This document shows positions 33,452 to 45,739 of a stretch of 64,000 bases of DNA, in pieces; within the stretch, counting starts at the first letter, position 1, and every line of letters starts with the position of its first letter. A model generated the notes under the pieces. It had not been told where the DNA came from, ran no database searches, and saw nothing but the letters and a program-made list of their open reading frames with translations. The DNA is from Aotearoamyces nothofagi (Eukaryota > Ascomycota > Leotiomycetes > Leotiales > Tympanidaceae), in the NCBI GenBank assembly GCA_015345905.1, contig JADDTR010000036.1:1219-65218 (forward strand). Reading direction: 5' to 3'. A program made the translations under genes and the position numbers.

Positions 33452-36400
33452 ATGGCAGAGATCAAGATCGATGACAAATTGTTTCAGGAACGCTTATCTC
33501 ACCTCATCTCAGCATGGAAGGCAGATAAACGCTCTGGGGACGCGCTCTTTGGCGGTGCTTCATCTATCCTCATCTTAATGGGCAAGACTGAGGAGGCTGC
33601 GCAATTTCAGAAGAACAATGCCATACATGTATGTTGCTCGTACAGAGCTTGCGCGTACACCAAATGTCTAACGTTCTGCAACAGTTCTGGCTTCTCGGCT
33701 ATGAGTTTCCGGCTACTCTCTTCCTCTTCACTCTAGATTCCCTTTACGTTGTGACGACTGCAAAAAAAGGCAAGTCCATAAGAGTACTTGGATAGTATGT
33801 GCACATCGCTAATATTTAGCAGCTAAGCATTTGGAGCCGTTGAAGGGCGGCAAGATTCCTCTCGAGGTGCTAGTCCGCAGCAAGGATCCCGCGCATAACG
33901 AGAAGCTTTTCACAAAGATTACAGACGTAATCAAATCTGCTGGTGTGAGTCTTGATATATTTTCCTTGTGCTTACCAGCCACTAACGTCTATATTTCAAT
34001 CTACAGAAAAAGATTGGCATCCTACCGAAAGATACCTCGAACGGGCCTTTTATCGACGAATGGAAGAAATCATACGGTGATATATCGAAAGATGTGGAAG
34101 AAGTTGACATTGCACCTGCGATATCTGCGGCAGCCCTTGCTGTCAAGGATGAAAATGAATTGCGTGCGATGCGAAATGCCTCAAAGGCTTGCATTGCGCT
34201 CATGAACCCATATTTCGTCGAGGAGATGTCCAATGTCCTAGATGAGGAAAAGAAGGTCAAGCACAGCGCGTTGGCAAACAAAGTGGACACCAAACTTGAT
34301 GACCAGAAATTTTGGACAACCGTCGAGCTCCCAAACAAGCAAAAAATGCCAACAGATTTTGACCCCTCGCAACTAGACTGGACCCATGGCCCGATCATAC
34401 AAAGTGGGGGCAAATTTGATCTCAAGATGACTGCGCAAGTTGATGATGAGAATCTGCATGCAGGCGTTATCCTTGCAATAATGGGTCTACGGTACAAGTC
34501 ATATTGTTCCATGATCGCTCGTACATACTTGGTCGACCCGAACAAGTCCCAGGAGAGTAATTACAAGCTCCTCCTTCAAGTGCACAGCTTAGTGACGAAA
34601 GAGGTCCGGGATGGTGCCGCGGTGAAGGACATATACAGCAAAGCCTTGGCCTTGGTTAGGACCAAGAAGCCGGACCTCGAGAAGCATTTTTTAAAGAATG
34701 TTGGTGCCGGAATTGGAATCGAGACGAAAGACGGTACCCTTATTCTCAACAACAAGAGCACACGGATGTTGAAAGATGGTATGACGCTTTGCATTACAAC
34801 TGGTTTCAGCGATATTGAGAATCCCGCTCCTCAAGACAAAAAGAGCAAGGTATACTCGATGGTATTATCGGATACTGTCCGAGTAACAACTTCAGAGCCT
34901 GTAGTCTTTACTGGTGATGCACCATCGGACCTTGATGCGACCTCATTCTTTTTCAAGGACGATGAAGAAGCTGAACCAGCGCCAAAGCATAAGGAGAAGA
35001 AGGATTCGAAAGTTGGAGCCGTAGCGACACAAAATATTGTCAAAACGAAGCTTCGCGCCGAACGATCAACGCAAGTAGACGAGGGAGCGGAAGCCCGACG
35101 TCGAGAGCACCAAAAGGAGCTTGCCCAAAAGAAGCAGGAGGAAGGTCTTGCAAGGTATGCTGAAGCCACAGGCAACCAGAATGGAGTCACGGCGAAGAAA
35201 TTCAAGCGGTTTGAATCTTATAAGCGTGATAACCAGTTTCCGACGAAAGTGAAGGACTTGGCTATTGTTATGGATCAGAAGAACTCGACTGTGGTTCTTC
35301 CCATCATGGGCCGCCCTGTGCCTTTCCATATCCAGACTATCAAGAACGCGAGCAAGAGCGATGAAGGTGACTTTGCGTACCTTAGGATTAACTTTTTATC
35401 ACCGGGCCAGGGTGTCGGTCGAAAGGATGATCAACCATTCGAGGACGCTTCAGCACACTTCGTGCGAAGTGTTACCTTCCGTTCACACGACGGCGATCGT
35501 CTCCAGGATATTGCTAATCAAATTGGCAATATGAAGCGCGATGCTGTGAAGCGGGAACAAGAGAAGAAGGAGTTGGAGGATGTCGTGGAGCAGGATAAGC
35601 TGATTGAGATCAGAAGTGAGTAGATCAACGGACAATAGCCTATTTTACTAACACCGTATAGATCGTCGCCCTGCCGTCATGGACAACGTATTCATTCGTC
35701 CTGCCATGGATGGAAAACGAGTACCAGGAAAGGTTGAGATCCATCAAAACGGTCTTCGATACCAATCACCTTTAAATACACAACATCGGGTCGACATTCT
35801 CTTCAGTAATGTCAAACATCTCTTCTTTCAACCTTGCCAGCATGAACTTATTGTCATCATTCACGTTCATCTGAAGGACCCCATTCTCATCGGTAAGAAG
35901 AAGACAAAGGACGTACAATTTTACCGTGAAGCTACAGATATTCAGTTCGACGAGACTGGAAACAGGAAGCGAAAGTACAGATATGGTGATGAGGAGGAAT
36001 TTGAAGCCGAGCAGGAAGAGCGGAGACGCCGAGCTGAGCTCGATCGTCAATTCCAGCTATTTGCACAAAAAATTGCAGATGCAGGCAAAAGCGAAAATGT
36101 CGATGTAGACATTCCCTTCCGGGAGCTCGGTTTCAATGGTGTTCCGTTCCGCTCCAATGTCTTCTGCCAGCCATCTACAGACTGCCTTGTCCAACTTACA
36201 GAACCTCCCTTCATGGTTCTTACTCTCGACGACATCGAGATTGCACATTTAGAGCGAGTTCAGTTTGGTCTAAAGAACTTTGATATGGTCTTCGTATTCA
36301 AGGACTTCCATCGGGCCCCATACCATATCAACACTATTCCTGTGGAATCGTTGGAGAACGTTAAGGAATGGTTAGACTCTGTCAATATTCCCTTCAGTGA

Positions 36401-36761
36401 AGGCCCCCTGAACTTGAACTGGCCGACGATCATGAAGACAGTGACTGCAGATCCTCACGCCTTCTTCGCTGACGGAGGATGGTCATTCCTGGCGACGGAA
36501 TCAGACGATGAGGATGCCGAAGATGAGTCTGAGGAGTCTGCCTTTGAGATGTCTGACTCGGAATTAGCTGCCTCTGAAGAATCATCAGAAGACGACTCTG
36601 AGTTCGACGAGGAGGCATCAGCTGAAGCTAGTGATGAAGGAAGTGACGATGAGGAGAGCGCAGGGGAGGACTGGGATGAGCTAGAGAAAAAAGCCAAGCG
36701 TAAAGATAGGGAGAGCGGGCTCGAAGATGAGGATGCGCCAAAGAAGAAGAGAAAGCACTAA
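33452..36761 (+). CDS. SPT16: FACT complex subunit SPT16
   Basis: Five exons: 33452-33628, 33685-33769, 33823-33944, 34007-35615 and 35662-36761, giving 1030 residues, close to the yeast length of 1035. Spt16 with Pob3 forms FACT, the histone chaperone that loosens and rebuilds nucleosomes during transcription and replication. The N-terminal peptidase-M24-like (pita-bread) domain runs from the start through [20 protein letters not shown] and [10 protein letters not shown]. The middle region has [20 protein letters not shown] and the paired PH-like fold through [20 protein letters not shown]. The C-terminal tail from about residue 935 is strongly acidic, then basic (KKKRKH), as in all Spt16 proteins, and binds H2A-H2B. 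Intron 2 (33770-33822) uses a GC donor (GCAAGT) and a TAGCAG double acceptor, so an extra Ala is possible. Confidence 0.97.
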
Positions 36762-37213
36762 GCCTTTGCGTATACCTGAAGTATGAAAGGTAACTATCGA
36801 TAGAATGGTTAACCGTTGGCGTGTAGGAATCCGTCTGTCACTATTGTCGGTCTTGCTTGGTCCTTCATGCCCTTGCTTTGATGATGCTATACAAGGGTTT
36901 GGCGTTCAGATATACTCGAACTCAGCGACACTTAATCTCATATAAAATGAAATACAAGTGTCGCATGTCTAGTGCTTAAGTGCAAGCGGCTTATCAAGCA
37001 TATCAACGTGCACTATGATCGCTGCAGGAAGGATAGCATTGTGAAAACATTTCTTCAATTCCTAAGACTTCCTGAAGACCAAACCTGATCTTTCAAATAC
37101 ATGAACATAGAAACCAATGACCCAGATCAACGCATACCCTTCCCATGTCACGCCAATTTGATAAAACTAGGAAAATTGACTATAATCATAATGTACAGAT
37201 GTCAGTGACTATT
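36762..37213. other. convergent 3' intergenic region
   Basis: 452 bp between the stop codons of SPT16 and the CDC50-type gene. No gene is seen. Confidence 0.6.
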
Positions 37214-38788
37214 TTATGCACCTGTGGGTCGAACCTCCCGTCCTGAAGCTGTAGCGGTGCTTTGCTGTTCGTTGTTCCACGAAAGATACGTGTGATCGCC
37301 CAGTTTTCTATTAGTAAATATGTAAGCAAATTCTTCCGCCATAAAACAAAGGTCTAGCCGTTCAAAGGGGGTGCTTACCTCGGTTTAATGAGGTGGGTGA
37401 CTGTAAAAACGGCTCCAAGGACTATGCAAAGACCACCAACAACAATGTAAGCGATACCAAGAAAAGGGTTCCTGCCACCAATAACAGTTCGAGTAGTGAG
37501 GACAATAGATTTTGTACCGCCATAGACATCTACTGGGAAATCTAAAAGGTAGGTAAGTACGAGTCAAAAAAGTGGATTACGAACGGCATACGTTGGTTAA
37601 TGTCAACTCTATAAGTTCCTTTCGTCATAGTAGTCGTATCATTTCTTTGTGCCAGCTTGCTAAAGGTAGGAAGGCCGGCTGTACGCATCCAAACTTGGAA
37701 AGATTCATCTTGAGAAAGATCTGGTGGAGGAGTTGAATTGCTATAGCCATCGGGGAAACGCTTTACCCAGTTGGGTGGCACAGCAATCTCTTCGTAATCA
37801 TATTTCGTTTTGCCGTAGAGTTCTGAGTCAGAGGACCACGAAATACCCGAATTATTATTCATATAGTAAATTGAGCTGTTCTCACTACTTCCGACAACGT
37901 TCTGGAGGACTGGATTGTAGAATGTGTCATTGAAAAGTGAATTCGCGATAAGACCACAAGGGTAGTATGGGTGCCCAGTGACAGGGTCATTTCTGAGAGG
38001 TTCACAGAGACTACTACTGATGGTCTCGTTCGACACTGCTATCCCCTTGAGCTGATCCGCCTGGAATGACTTCACATAGCGTCGGTGATTTTGGTAGAAG
38101 TTCGTTAGGCGATAGTAAAATAAGACAGGAGGAGACATGTCTGCAGTAATTTTGAAGATCAACGAGCATTGAACAGTGTCGTTAAGCGTTACACCATTTG
38201 GATAGGTGTAGGAAATGTTCTGACGCGACCACAGAGCTGTAGGTGTCTCATCACTAGATTTAAAATGCCATGTAACCAGGTCCGACGGGATTGATGTCGC
38301 ATCGGCCACGTCTACGTAAGGTGCATCTGCTGAACATGTGGTATAGTCAATTACAAGCTCTTGTACCTAGATAGCAATGAACAATCAGCTTCAAGGTGCA
38401 AGATATTCCATCACAACGCATAGCCAACAGGGCTCCGTACCTGTGCGCTCGCATATAACAGTGCCGCTCCAATGGGCGCAAATATGACTCCGATAGCGAA
38501 GAATAGAGGAAGAACGGTTTTCGGGGTCAAGATGGGCCTGTGTCCAGGTCAGCTGAAGTCCTTCCTAGCAGGTACACGCCTGCACTCACTGCCACGCCTT
38601 TAATCGCTGTTGACGGAAGGCAGTATCTGGTAGGGAAAGTCAGCCATGAAATGCTCCTTGGTCCCTCTACGAGTCTCGTGGCGCTTACTTGCTGGGCGTC
38701 GATTTTTGGCCTTCTTTGGTTTATTGTTGTTCGGGTCTTGCGACTCAATGGAGTCATCGTGATCCAATGGAGGCTGTTCCTCTGACAT
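37214..38788 (-). CDS. CDC50/LEM3-family P4-ATPase subunit
   Basis: Six exons: 38689-38788, 38590-38626, 38441-38537, 37592-38366, 37379-37541 and 37214-37307, giving 421 residues. CDC50-family proteins are the non-catalytic partners of P4-ATPase flippases; they take the flippase out of the ER and support its phospholipid transport. The layout fits: a basic cytoplasmic N-terminus with [20 protein letters not shown], membrane helix 1 ([20 protein letters not shown]), a large lumenal domain with several N-glycosylation sequons (NDT, NET, NSS) and paired Cys residues, then membrane helix 2 in [20 protein letters not shown] and a short tail with [12 protein letters not shown]. All introns are GT-AG. 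Which paralogue (Cdc50, Lem3 or Crf1 type) cannot be fixed by eye. Confidence 0.93.
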
Positions 38789-39421
38789 CTCGGCCAGCTC
38801 TGGAGGCGTAAAATGCGAGGCGATGCGGTGGGAAGACGATGTTAGAGTGGTTGTGTGTTGATGTTCGTGTTGTAGTTGTCGCGAACTGGTCTACTGAGGT
38901 AGTCCCTTGCGAAATCCAATACGGACGGTGCCCGGCCGTACTGCCGTATTTTCCATTTTTAGCGTCGTTCGCTTGGCATAAGCAGTCCATGTAACCCGAC
39001 ATAAGCACAGTGCTTGTACTGTAAGTACTGCGGAAGTCTCAGCCACTCTACGTCAGACTACTCCATGTCAGTAGCAGTGGTGGGATTGCACGAAAATACA
39101 CGGATAAGATTGATTACAGGACGATTGTCTCGTTATGCATTGGTTTTCGGCGAGCCAGCCAATTTATATAGTACCATGAGTACAGAATATTATTTACAGC
39201 CCGCTCTTGAATAGTCGCACCTTTGCTTAACCCAAGCTATGCAATGAATGGGCCTACATCTGCCTTTGAAATGCTGCATTGCTAACGTGCATTGCAACAG
39301 TGAGGTGAGTATATAATGATTGAAGGCTTAGAAATGGCGTTACAAACAGATTCAAGCCGCCGTCCTGTTTTTAGAAGATAAGGCTGTCACGGCAAGCAAA
39401 GAAAGACTCCAGCAGTCCTCT
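38789..39421. other. intergenic region, CDC50-type promoter side
   Basis: 633 bp with no supported gene, holding the promoter of the CDC50-type gene and the 3' flank of the Sae2-like gene. Confidence 0.6.
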
Positions 39422-41815
39422 TTACTCGTCTCGAAACATCCATGCCCCTCCCTCGCGCATGGCCTCGTTATATCTCTGCTGCACCAATTTCCGCTCAAGT
39501 TTAGCAGCTTCTGCACGATCTGCTTCTTCCTCCTGGGTACTAGGAAAATCTGCCCTCCAAAAGCCAGGAGGACTCCGTCGCCGCTCAAATGCATGTCGAT
39601 GTTTTCCATGCTTGTTTGCTAGCTCTCTTGCCCTAGCTTGGAGAACCATTTGGCTCCTTTCCTCCGTAGACATGTTTCGAATACGATCCTTATTGCTTCC
39701 TAGATAGTCCTCAAGCAGGCGCTCATCTTCTTCTTGCTGAGACAAAGTTGGCTCGCCATTATTTCGTCTTCCTAATTCCGCAGCTATTTTAAGGAAAGTA
39801 TCCCCACAGCATTCAGGGTTGGTACAACCAGGGAGGCATTTTCGTTGTTCCCGCCCACGGACAACGTCCTTGAATGCATAGTCATAGCCCTGGTTATAGT
39901 TAGGATTCACCTTGAAGTGTTCAAGACCTAGCCGGAGGAGAGGCCTTGCTCGAAACGGTTCATGTTCTGGTTCGATTGCCTCGAAATCCGGCATAGTCGA
40001 AATCGGCCGGGATGGGCCTTTGGCATTCGTCCGCTTCTGCGCAGCTGACTGCATAGGTCGTGAGGCGACACCAGACACCGGATTGATGACTGATCCTAGT
40101 CCCATCTTTTGTCGGGAGTTATTAATAGTAATACGCCCTTTAGCACTCTTGGGTTGGGGGAGGTCATTGACATGACTATCGAAGTGGTGGAGGGATGAGG
40201 GAGTCGGCAGTTTAGTAGCTATTCCAGGGGTGAGAACACGCCTCTGAGGTGAGGGTTGATCCAGTAATCCGAGGAGGCGTCGATTTATCTCAGCCTGTTC
40301 AGCGCATATACCTTGGCCAATCCGTAAAGGTTCCTTTCTGGGGTAATCATTCTCATCCTCTCCATCTTCTGAAAAGATACTAGCACCTTTTACATGATCT
40401 TCCAATCGCCTACGTTTATTGCGTCCATTAACGCCAGAAGCTCGCGGAAATATCTTCTTGTTTGGGCTCAGCGGCTGCAGCGCTGAATTCTGTGCTGATT
40501 TCTTGCCGCCATTCAAACTTTGCTGCTTCGCGGCATTTGCTCCGCGATCTGCGTCCTCAACATCCTTGATTTGACGTTTCTTCTTTGGTGTATCGACCTT
40601 CTCACCAATGTCATCAAGATCCATACTCTCGTGTGGACCTAAATATCGTAGGCCCACGAGTCCTATAGGGCTACTCGTCAGCTTTTCAGCCTTGACTTTC
40701 TTGTCTTCAGAGCCAGTATCAGGCCTATTGAATTTTCTGATACTCCGTGAAAAAATAACGACAGGTTTATCAGGAGACTCCACTTTGATAGTTGCTATGG
40801 ATTTATCAGGACTCAAGGGATGGGTAGAGATATCATCTGCTTCGCCCTGGGTAGAACTTGAATTATGAGCTGCGATGGGTGCCTTGCTAGCATGATGGTT
40901 CAACGGTGGTAACTGCGGGGTCCCGACAACTGTATCTCCACCGAACTCAGAAGTCATAGGCGACATGGAGGAGTCAATCACCGGGCCATTTGCCACTTCG
41001 ACATCAGTACTGAAGCTCTTAACCGAAGGAAGTCCTGAGCTCGTTACAAGTTGCTCTGGTGCTTCCAACGCCAGCTCTTCTCTAAAGCTTCCCTTCTTCA
41101 GCAAACCATGGGCAGCCAGTTTTGCCTCGAGTTTCTCAACTTTCCGCGCTTGGCCGTTCGCATAGGTTATCCAGATATCCCTCTCACCGCGCACTTTTCT
41201 AACCTTTGCTTCAAGATCACGTCTGGCGGACCGCAGCTCCCGATGGTTGCTAAATAGCTCATTGTATTTGAGTACGAGTGCCTCGTAACGCCCGTCAGCT
41301 GTAGCAGCATCACCCGGTTGGAAAACTTTTGTCTGCAAAATAGAGATATCCTGCTCTGCGTGTTGTGCCGATGCCCTCCTTGCATCTTCCAGCCTCTGGA
41401 TCGTCGTCTGGAGTTCCGACTGTAAACGTTCGTTCTCTAGCCGTAATTGGTCCACATTATCAGACTTTCTGCGTAGATCTCGGAGCTCCTGCACATATTT
41501 TCGTCCCGTTGCTTGGTTGATAGATTGAGCAAGGTCTGTGTTCAAAGATCTGGTTAGCTGGTTCTCGGGCGTTGAGCTTGCTAGCATAGTTGCCTTGCCT
41601 GTCGCATTTTCACTGCCAATCCGATTGCATATCTTCCCCACAGCATCAAATAATGCTAGATGTCCATCACCCCATTCTTCCATTGCTACACCACGAGTTG
41701 AGGATTTGATTCCAGGTCTCCGTTCTGTCGCGTTCTGTCGACGCGACTCGCGTTGTTGGAGAGATTCTGATGCCGTAGTTATCAGGCAAGTAGTCTTGCG
41801 GAGAGGCACAGCCAT
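39422..41815 (-). CDS. SAE2: Sae2/CtIP/Ctp1-type DNA end-resection factor
   Basis: A single exon of 797 codons. Sae2/CtIP stimulates the Mre11 complex to open protein-blocked or hairpin DNA ends, starting resection in homologous repair and meiosis. The N-terminal region has an acidic-hydrophobic start (EEWGDGHLALFDAVGKICNR) and a coiled coil (QLRLENERLQSELQTTIQRL), the likely tetramerisation part. The middle is long, disordered and Ser/Pro-rich, with SP sites suited to CDK control. The C-terminus carries the conserved Sae2 domain: CLPGCTNPECC with its Cys cluster, then KHRHAFERRRSPPGFWRADF, the RHR-type DNA-binding motif. The start is uncertain: ATG at 41815 (MAVPLRKT) or at 41683 (MEEWGDGH); the frame also stays open upstream without an obvious ATG. 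Confidence 0.9.
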   Translation of the reverse strand: MAVPLRKTTCLITTASESLQQRESRRQNATERRPGIKSSTRGVAMEEWGDGHLALFDAVGKICNRIGSENATGKATMLASSTPENQLTRSLNTDLAQSINQATGRKYVQELRDLRRKSDNVDQLRLENERLQSELQTTIQRLEDARRASAQHAEQDISILQTKVFQPGDAATADGRYEALVLKYNELFSNHRELRSARRDLEAKVRKVRGERDIWITYANGQARKVEKLEAKLAAHGLLKKGSFREELALEAPEQLVTSSGLPSVKSFSTDVEVANGPVIDSSMSPMTSEFGGDTVVGTPQLPPLNHHASKAPIAAHNSSSTQGEADDISTHPLSPDKSIATIKVESPDKPVVIFSRSIRKFNRPDTGSEDKKVKAEKLTSSPIGLVGLRYLGPHESMDLDDIGEKVDTPKKKRQIKDVEDADRGANAAKQQSLNGGKKSAQNSALQPLSPNKKIFPRASGVNGRNKRRRLEDHVKGASIFSEDGEDENDYPRKEPLRIGQGICAEQAEINRRLLGLLDQPSPQRRVLTPGIATKLPTPSSLHHFDSHVNDLPQPKSAKGRITINNSRQKMGLGSVINPVSGVASRPMQSAAQKRTNAKGPSRPISTMPDFEAIEPEHEPFRARPLLRLGLEHFKVNPNYNQGYDYAFKDVVRGREQRKCLPGCTNPECCGDTFLKIAAELGRRNNGEPTLSQQEEDERLLEDYLGSNKDRIRNMSTEERSQMVLQARARELANKHGKHRHAFERRRSPPGFWRADFPSTQEEEADRAEAAKLERKLVQQRYNEAMREGGAWMFRDE

Positions 41816-42679
41816 GTGGGGTCTTTGATACCTATCTTTTAGAAGACTTTCTCGGCGCTTGTGTGTTATGTTTGCAGCTTTGTGGCCAATAGTCTTCTCT
41901 CGGATTGCATAGGTATAATATATATTGAATTTTTTAAGTATTCTTGTTTCTAGTTTGCATTTGAAAATATTAACTGGGTAGAGTTTATCAATTCGAAAGT
42001 CGGAAAAATAAATAATAATCCACTTACACAAACATCAACCAATATGAAGTACTAATTACCGAATACTAAAGCCTAAGATTACCCAAAACTTAAACACGCA
42101 ATACTATACAAGGCCTAATTAGTTAACAGTTACATATAAAGTTTTGCTCTCACCATTAAGTACCTCAAGAAAGGTCTTCAATGCTGAGGCACTATCAGGC
42201 AAGGCACTATCAGGCAGCATATCCGATTACCAGGCTGCCAGGTACGCCAAGGCTGGCGAGTTGTCGGTTTGTCCCACGCCTCGTCTGCCCCACATCTGTA
42301 GACATTTCACACGTGACCTCTGTACCAATCAGAATGCCACCTACGTGCCGGGCCATTCTCGCTACAGTTTAGCGGCGCACACGGTCTCTTTTGGCCTTTC
42401 ACGAAATTTCAGTCCAGACAGGTGAACTTCATACATCGTCTTCAATATCTCAAACAAGAACAGCACGAGACTCTTTACCTTACAAATCCAATTCTAGACT
42501 TACGTCCTACCCCAGAACAACACCCAGGTGCGTACTATCCCTCTCTCACATCCCTCGAATCGCCTGCGGCAACATTCGATGTTTCTTTGGGACCAATGCC
42601 TGGTCAAATCCCTGTTCGAAGGTTCAAACTGACCAAGATACCGGCAATAGGTCCCTTTCCACCTCAATCTATCTTCAAA
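41816..42679. other. divergent promoter region, Sae2-like / CNBP-like genes
   Basis: 864 bp between two head-to-head genes. Contains short imperfect repeats (CACTATCAGGCA twice near 42190-42213). The frame of the CNBP-like ATG is open upstream, including another ATG at 42597, but that extension does not match the family. Confidence 0.6.
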
Positions 42680-44051
42680 ATGGAGTACGGAGGTGCCCCC
42701 CAAGCCCGCGGATGCTACAACTGTGAGTTTTGCCATACTTCAGTTCTCTCGCCACCCCTAGACTGGTTCCAATCGGATCGGCGAATTCAGCTCCTGCACG
42801 ATACTCTGAAACTGAGCGCTATTGCCCCGGTGTGTCATATGGACCTTGAGATAACTAGTTACCTGCTTCTACGGTACTCGCCTCCGCGGAATCCGGCTTG
42901 CTTTGTTGTAGCTACACGCTTCAGAGCCATTCACGAAGCGAACCGATCGACCTAATTTTCTTGCCCGATCACAATAATTTAGAAAACATAGCTGATTTAG
43001 ATTTCCATAGGTGGCGATGCTTCTCACCAAGCTCGTGACTGCCCTACCCGTGGCCCAGCTAAGTGGTATGTTTGAATGCTTCTGAACTACCCATATCTTT
43101 TACTGACAGTGGAATAGCTACAACTGTGGCGGTAAGTCGCTGTAAATGTTGGCATTAGAGACTGTACTAATATGAATCTGTTTAAGGCGAGGGCCACATG
43201 AGTAAGACTCCAATTTTCTCGAATGATAGATTTCTTAACTGACATATATAGGCCGAGAGTGCCCAGAGGGTCCAAAGGACAAGACCTGCTACAAGTGCGG
43301 CCAGCCAGGTTCGTACTTTGTAAGCCTTCCTAGCGAGGTCATAATACTAATACTTAATAGGCCACATCTCCCGTGACTGCACCAACCCACCTGTCGAGGG
43401 TGCTGGACGTCCAGGTGGATTCGCTTCAGGTGGAGGATCCCAGGAATGCTACAAGGTAAGGATTACATAGATTCGTTTCAAAGAGTATATCGCTAATAGT
43501 CCAAAACAGTGCTCAAAGATTGGTCACATTGCCCGCAACTGCCCAGAGGCTGGAGCCGGAGGATACTCTCAGGGTGGATACGGTGGCCAACAAGGAGGAG
43601 CATATGGCGGTGGATTCGGTGGCGGACAGCGTGGACAGACTTGCTACTCATGTGGTACGTACATCCTTGACGCATAATACCTTCCAATACGGCCTTCAGA
43701 AGAAAGTTTGCTAACAAGTTTTAGGTGGATATGGACACATGTCTCGTACGTTTAGTAATTATTCCATCATGGCAATATGCTGATAAAGAACTAGGCGACT
43801 GCACCCAAGGTCAAAAATGCTACAACTGTGGCGAAGTGAGTGACTTCGGGAGCTCGCTCCAATTTCTGACCATCTGGACAAATTGCTGACATTAGCAGGT
43901 TGGCCATCTCTCGCGCGACTGCCCATCCGAGACCTCAAGCGAGCGTACTTGCTACAAGTGCAAGCAGGTAATTTGTCACTTTGAGAGATGTAAACTTATA
44001 TATACTAACGGTTACTAGCCCGGCCACGTCCAGGCTCAATGTCCAAACTAA
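42680..44051 (+). CDS. CCHC zinc-knuckle protein (CNBP/Gis2/Byr3 type)
   Basis: Eleven exons are inferred: 42680-42722, 43011-43065, 43118-43131, 43187-43201, 43252-43308, 43361-43455, 43510-43654, 43725-43745, 43795-43835, 43899-43967 and 44019-44051. They give 195 residues. The protein has seven CX2CX4HX4C zinc knuckles, for example CYNCGDASHQARDC, CYKCGQPGHISRDC, CYSCGGYGHMSRDC and CYKCKQPGHVQAQC, with a Gly/Gln-rich linker after the fourth. Gis2/CNBP proteins bind single-stranded nucleic acid and act in translation and stress granules. All 11 exons keep phase exactly and each splice site is GT-AG. Three exons are only 14, 15 and 21 nt. Intron 1 is 288 bp, the longest here. A TAGCAG double acceptor before exon 10 could add one Gln. 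Confidence 0.93.
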
Positions 44052-45739
44052 GTTGGTCTTCGCTGTCAACGGCGGATGATACAATGAGAACGATCTTACA
44101 CTTCGAGAAGAATTATGACCCCGGGCATTTGGAAAGGGTGGCAGTGATTTGAGGATTGAATCTTTGTATACTTGTACTTTCAGCGCAGGCAGAATCCGTC
44201 GGCGTCCAATATGAATTTACTCGGGCTCTGGCGAACAACAGCTTTTATCTTTTTAAAAGCTGCGGTATGATGGGGGTCATCTTGATTTTACTAAAAGCAT
44301 TTCCTTGCTTTTTATCAAAAGCTTCATGTTATGGGCGATTATGAGACTATGCTCTATGGCTTAGAGCTACGGTACATCAGAACGGCAGAATTAAGAAATT
44401 GAGCTTGCTTGCTCTCGCATTGAACACGAAATATCAGGTTCTACACAATTTGTAAGTCGCAATGTATGGGCACTGTAGTTGCGCGGCACGGATCACCAGA
44501 AAGCTCTTGTACTTGTGAGGAACAGTGCCATGCCAAGTTCCTTTACCACGTAGCCTATCAAAGGGCGAGGCCGAGAACCGGGATCTGCGAGGCTTAGTAT
44601 TTTTTGGTATACTGAAATGAGGTAGTATCATAGTACTGTATAGTTGATGTGTTCTCTCCGAACTTCCATACCAGAATCCATCCTACCCCACGTGCCCACC
44701 TGCATCATCCCTCAGGTACCTTAAACCACCCAGCCTTAAGCCCAACCTTAAGGGTGTTCCTGACTTCCTACACTTACCTCATCTAACGCGGTGACAACAG
44801 GGCTCCTCTTCAGCACATCATCGTACGCAATACAATCCTCATACATCCTCTCCAACACCACTTCGAATTCGACAGTAACTGCGGACTCGTTTGTTACAAC
44901 TGACGTCAGTGTCGCATTTGCCCCGATTACGAAGTGGCCATCGTACACCTTAAATACGGCGTGGGAGGCCCTTTCTTGCACAAGCTTCCTCGACGATTCC
45001 ATGATTACAGGTTGCTGATGTATCAACTATCATACTGGAACGGAGGAGCCTCCGAGGCTGTGAAGACCATTTCTGCCGTTCAAGGCATCATTTTTGCATC
45101 AAGACTAAGCAGTAGCATCAATAGCGACTTGTTATATACCGATATCAAGCGTTACAGCCCGTATCTCTCCAGGACCTGCACTAAACTAATGCAATGATCA
45201 TAATGAAAGCAATATCAACTTGACGAAAATGGTCATCAACCGACTTATGGTTGCCTTGGTTTATGAGCGCTCTGGATATGGACCGGCATCGATTGAGCTC
45301 TGCAGTCGAGTATAGGGCCGAAAGGAGATGTTCGACTTCTAGTTGGAGAACCAGCGAGCGCCGGAGCGACGGCAACATCAATCGGAGCTTATCATGCATC
45401 GTTTCCTATTGGACATCCCCAAAGGTGTTGGGATATATCACCGTCACCGGTGGCGTGCCGACCTTCCGAGTCAGTCACTAGTGAAGATATCAGAATCACT
45501 GACGTGACGGATAACCAAGTAAAAATGCAGCAGTGGCGGCTATTGCCGTATATCTCAAAATTGAATCGATAACAGTCCGTTATGCTCCCCCAAGTATTTC
45601 GATTCACGATACCCCATACTGATACCCCACCGCTTCGATTCATGGCCCCCGGGTACTAGTATCAGTACCAGTTTTTAACGAAGTACTGTACCTGTGACGA
45701 AATTGCCCACAATCTAGAGGGTAGTTTCTTATCGATAGC
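44052..45739. other. intergenic region without a confident gene
   Basis: 1.7 kb. A minus-strand frame at 44764-45003 starts MESSRKLVQERASHAVFKVY and contains GHFVIGANATLTSVVTNES, with a GTAAGT donor at its end. It might be the first exon of a broken gene, but no continuation was found. The rest shows no gene. Confidence 0.45.

Noticed and set aside
42422-42955. A 177-codon frame covering the first CNBP exon
   Set aside because: It runs through intron 1; the spliced reading restores seven perfect zinc knuckles.
44764-45003. Possible first exon of a lactonase-like gene (minus strand)
   Set aside because: Similarity is weak and no continuing exon or active-site motif was found.
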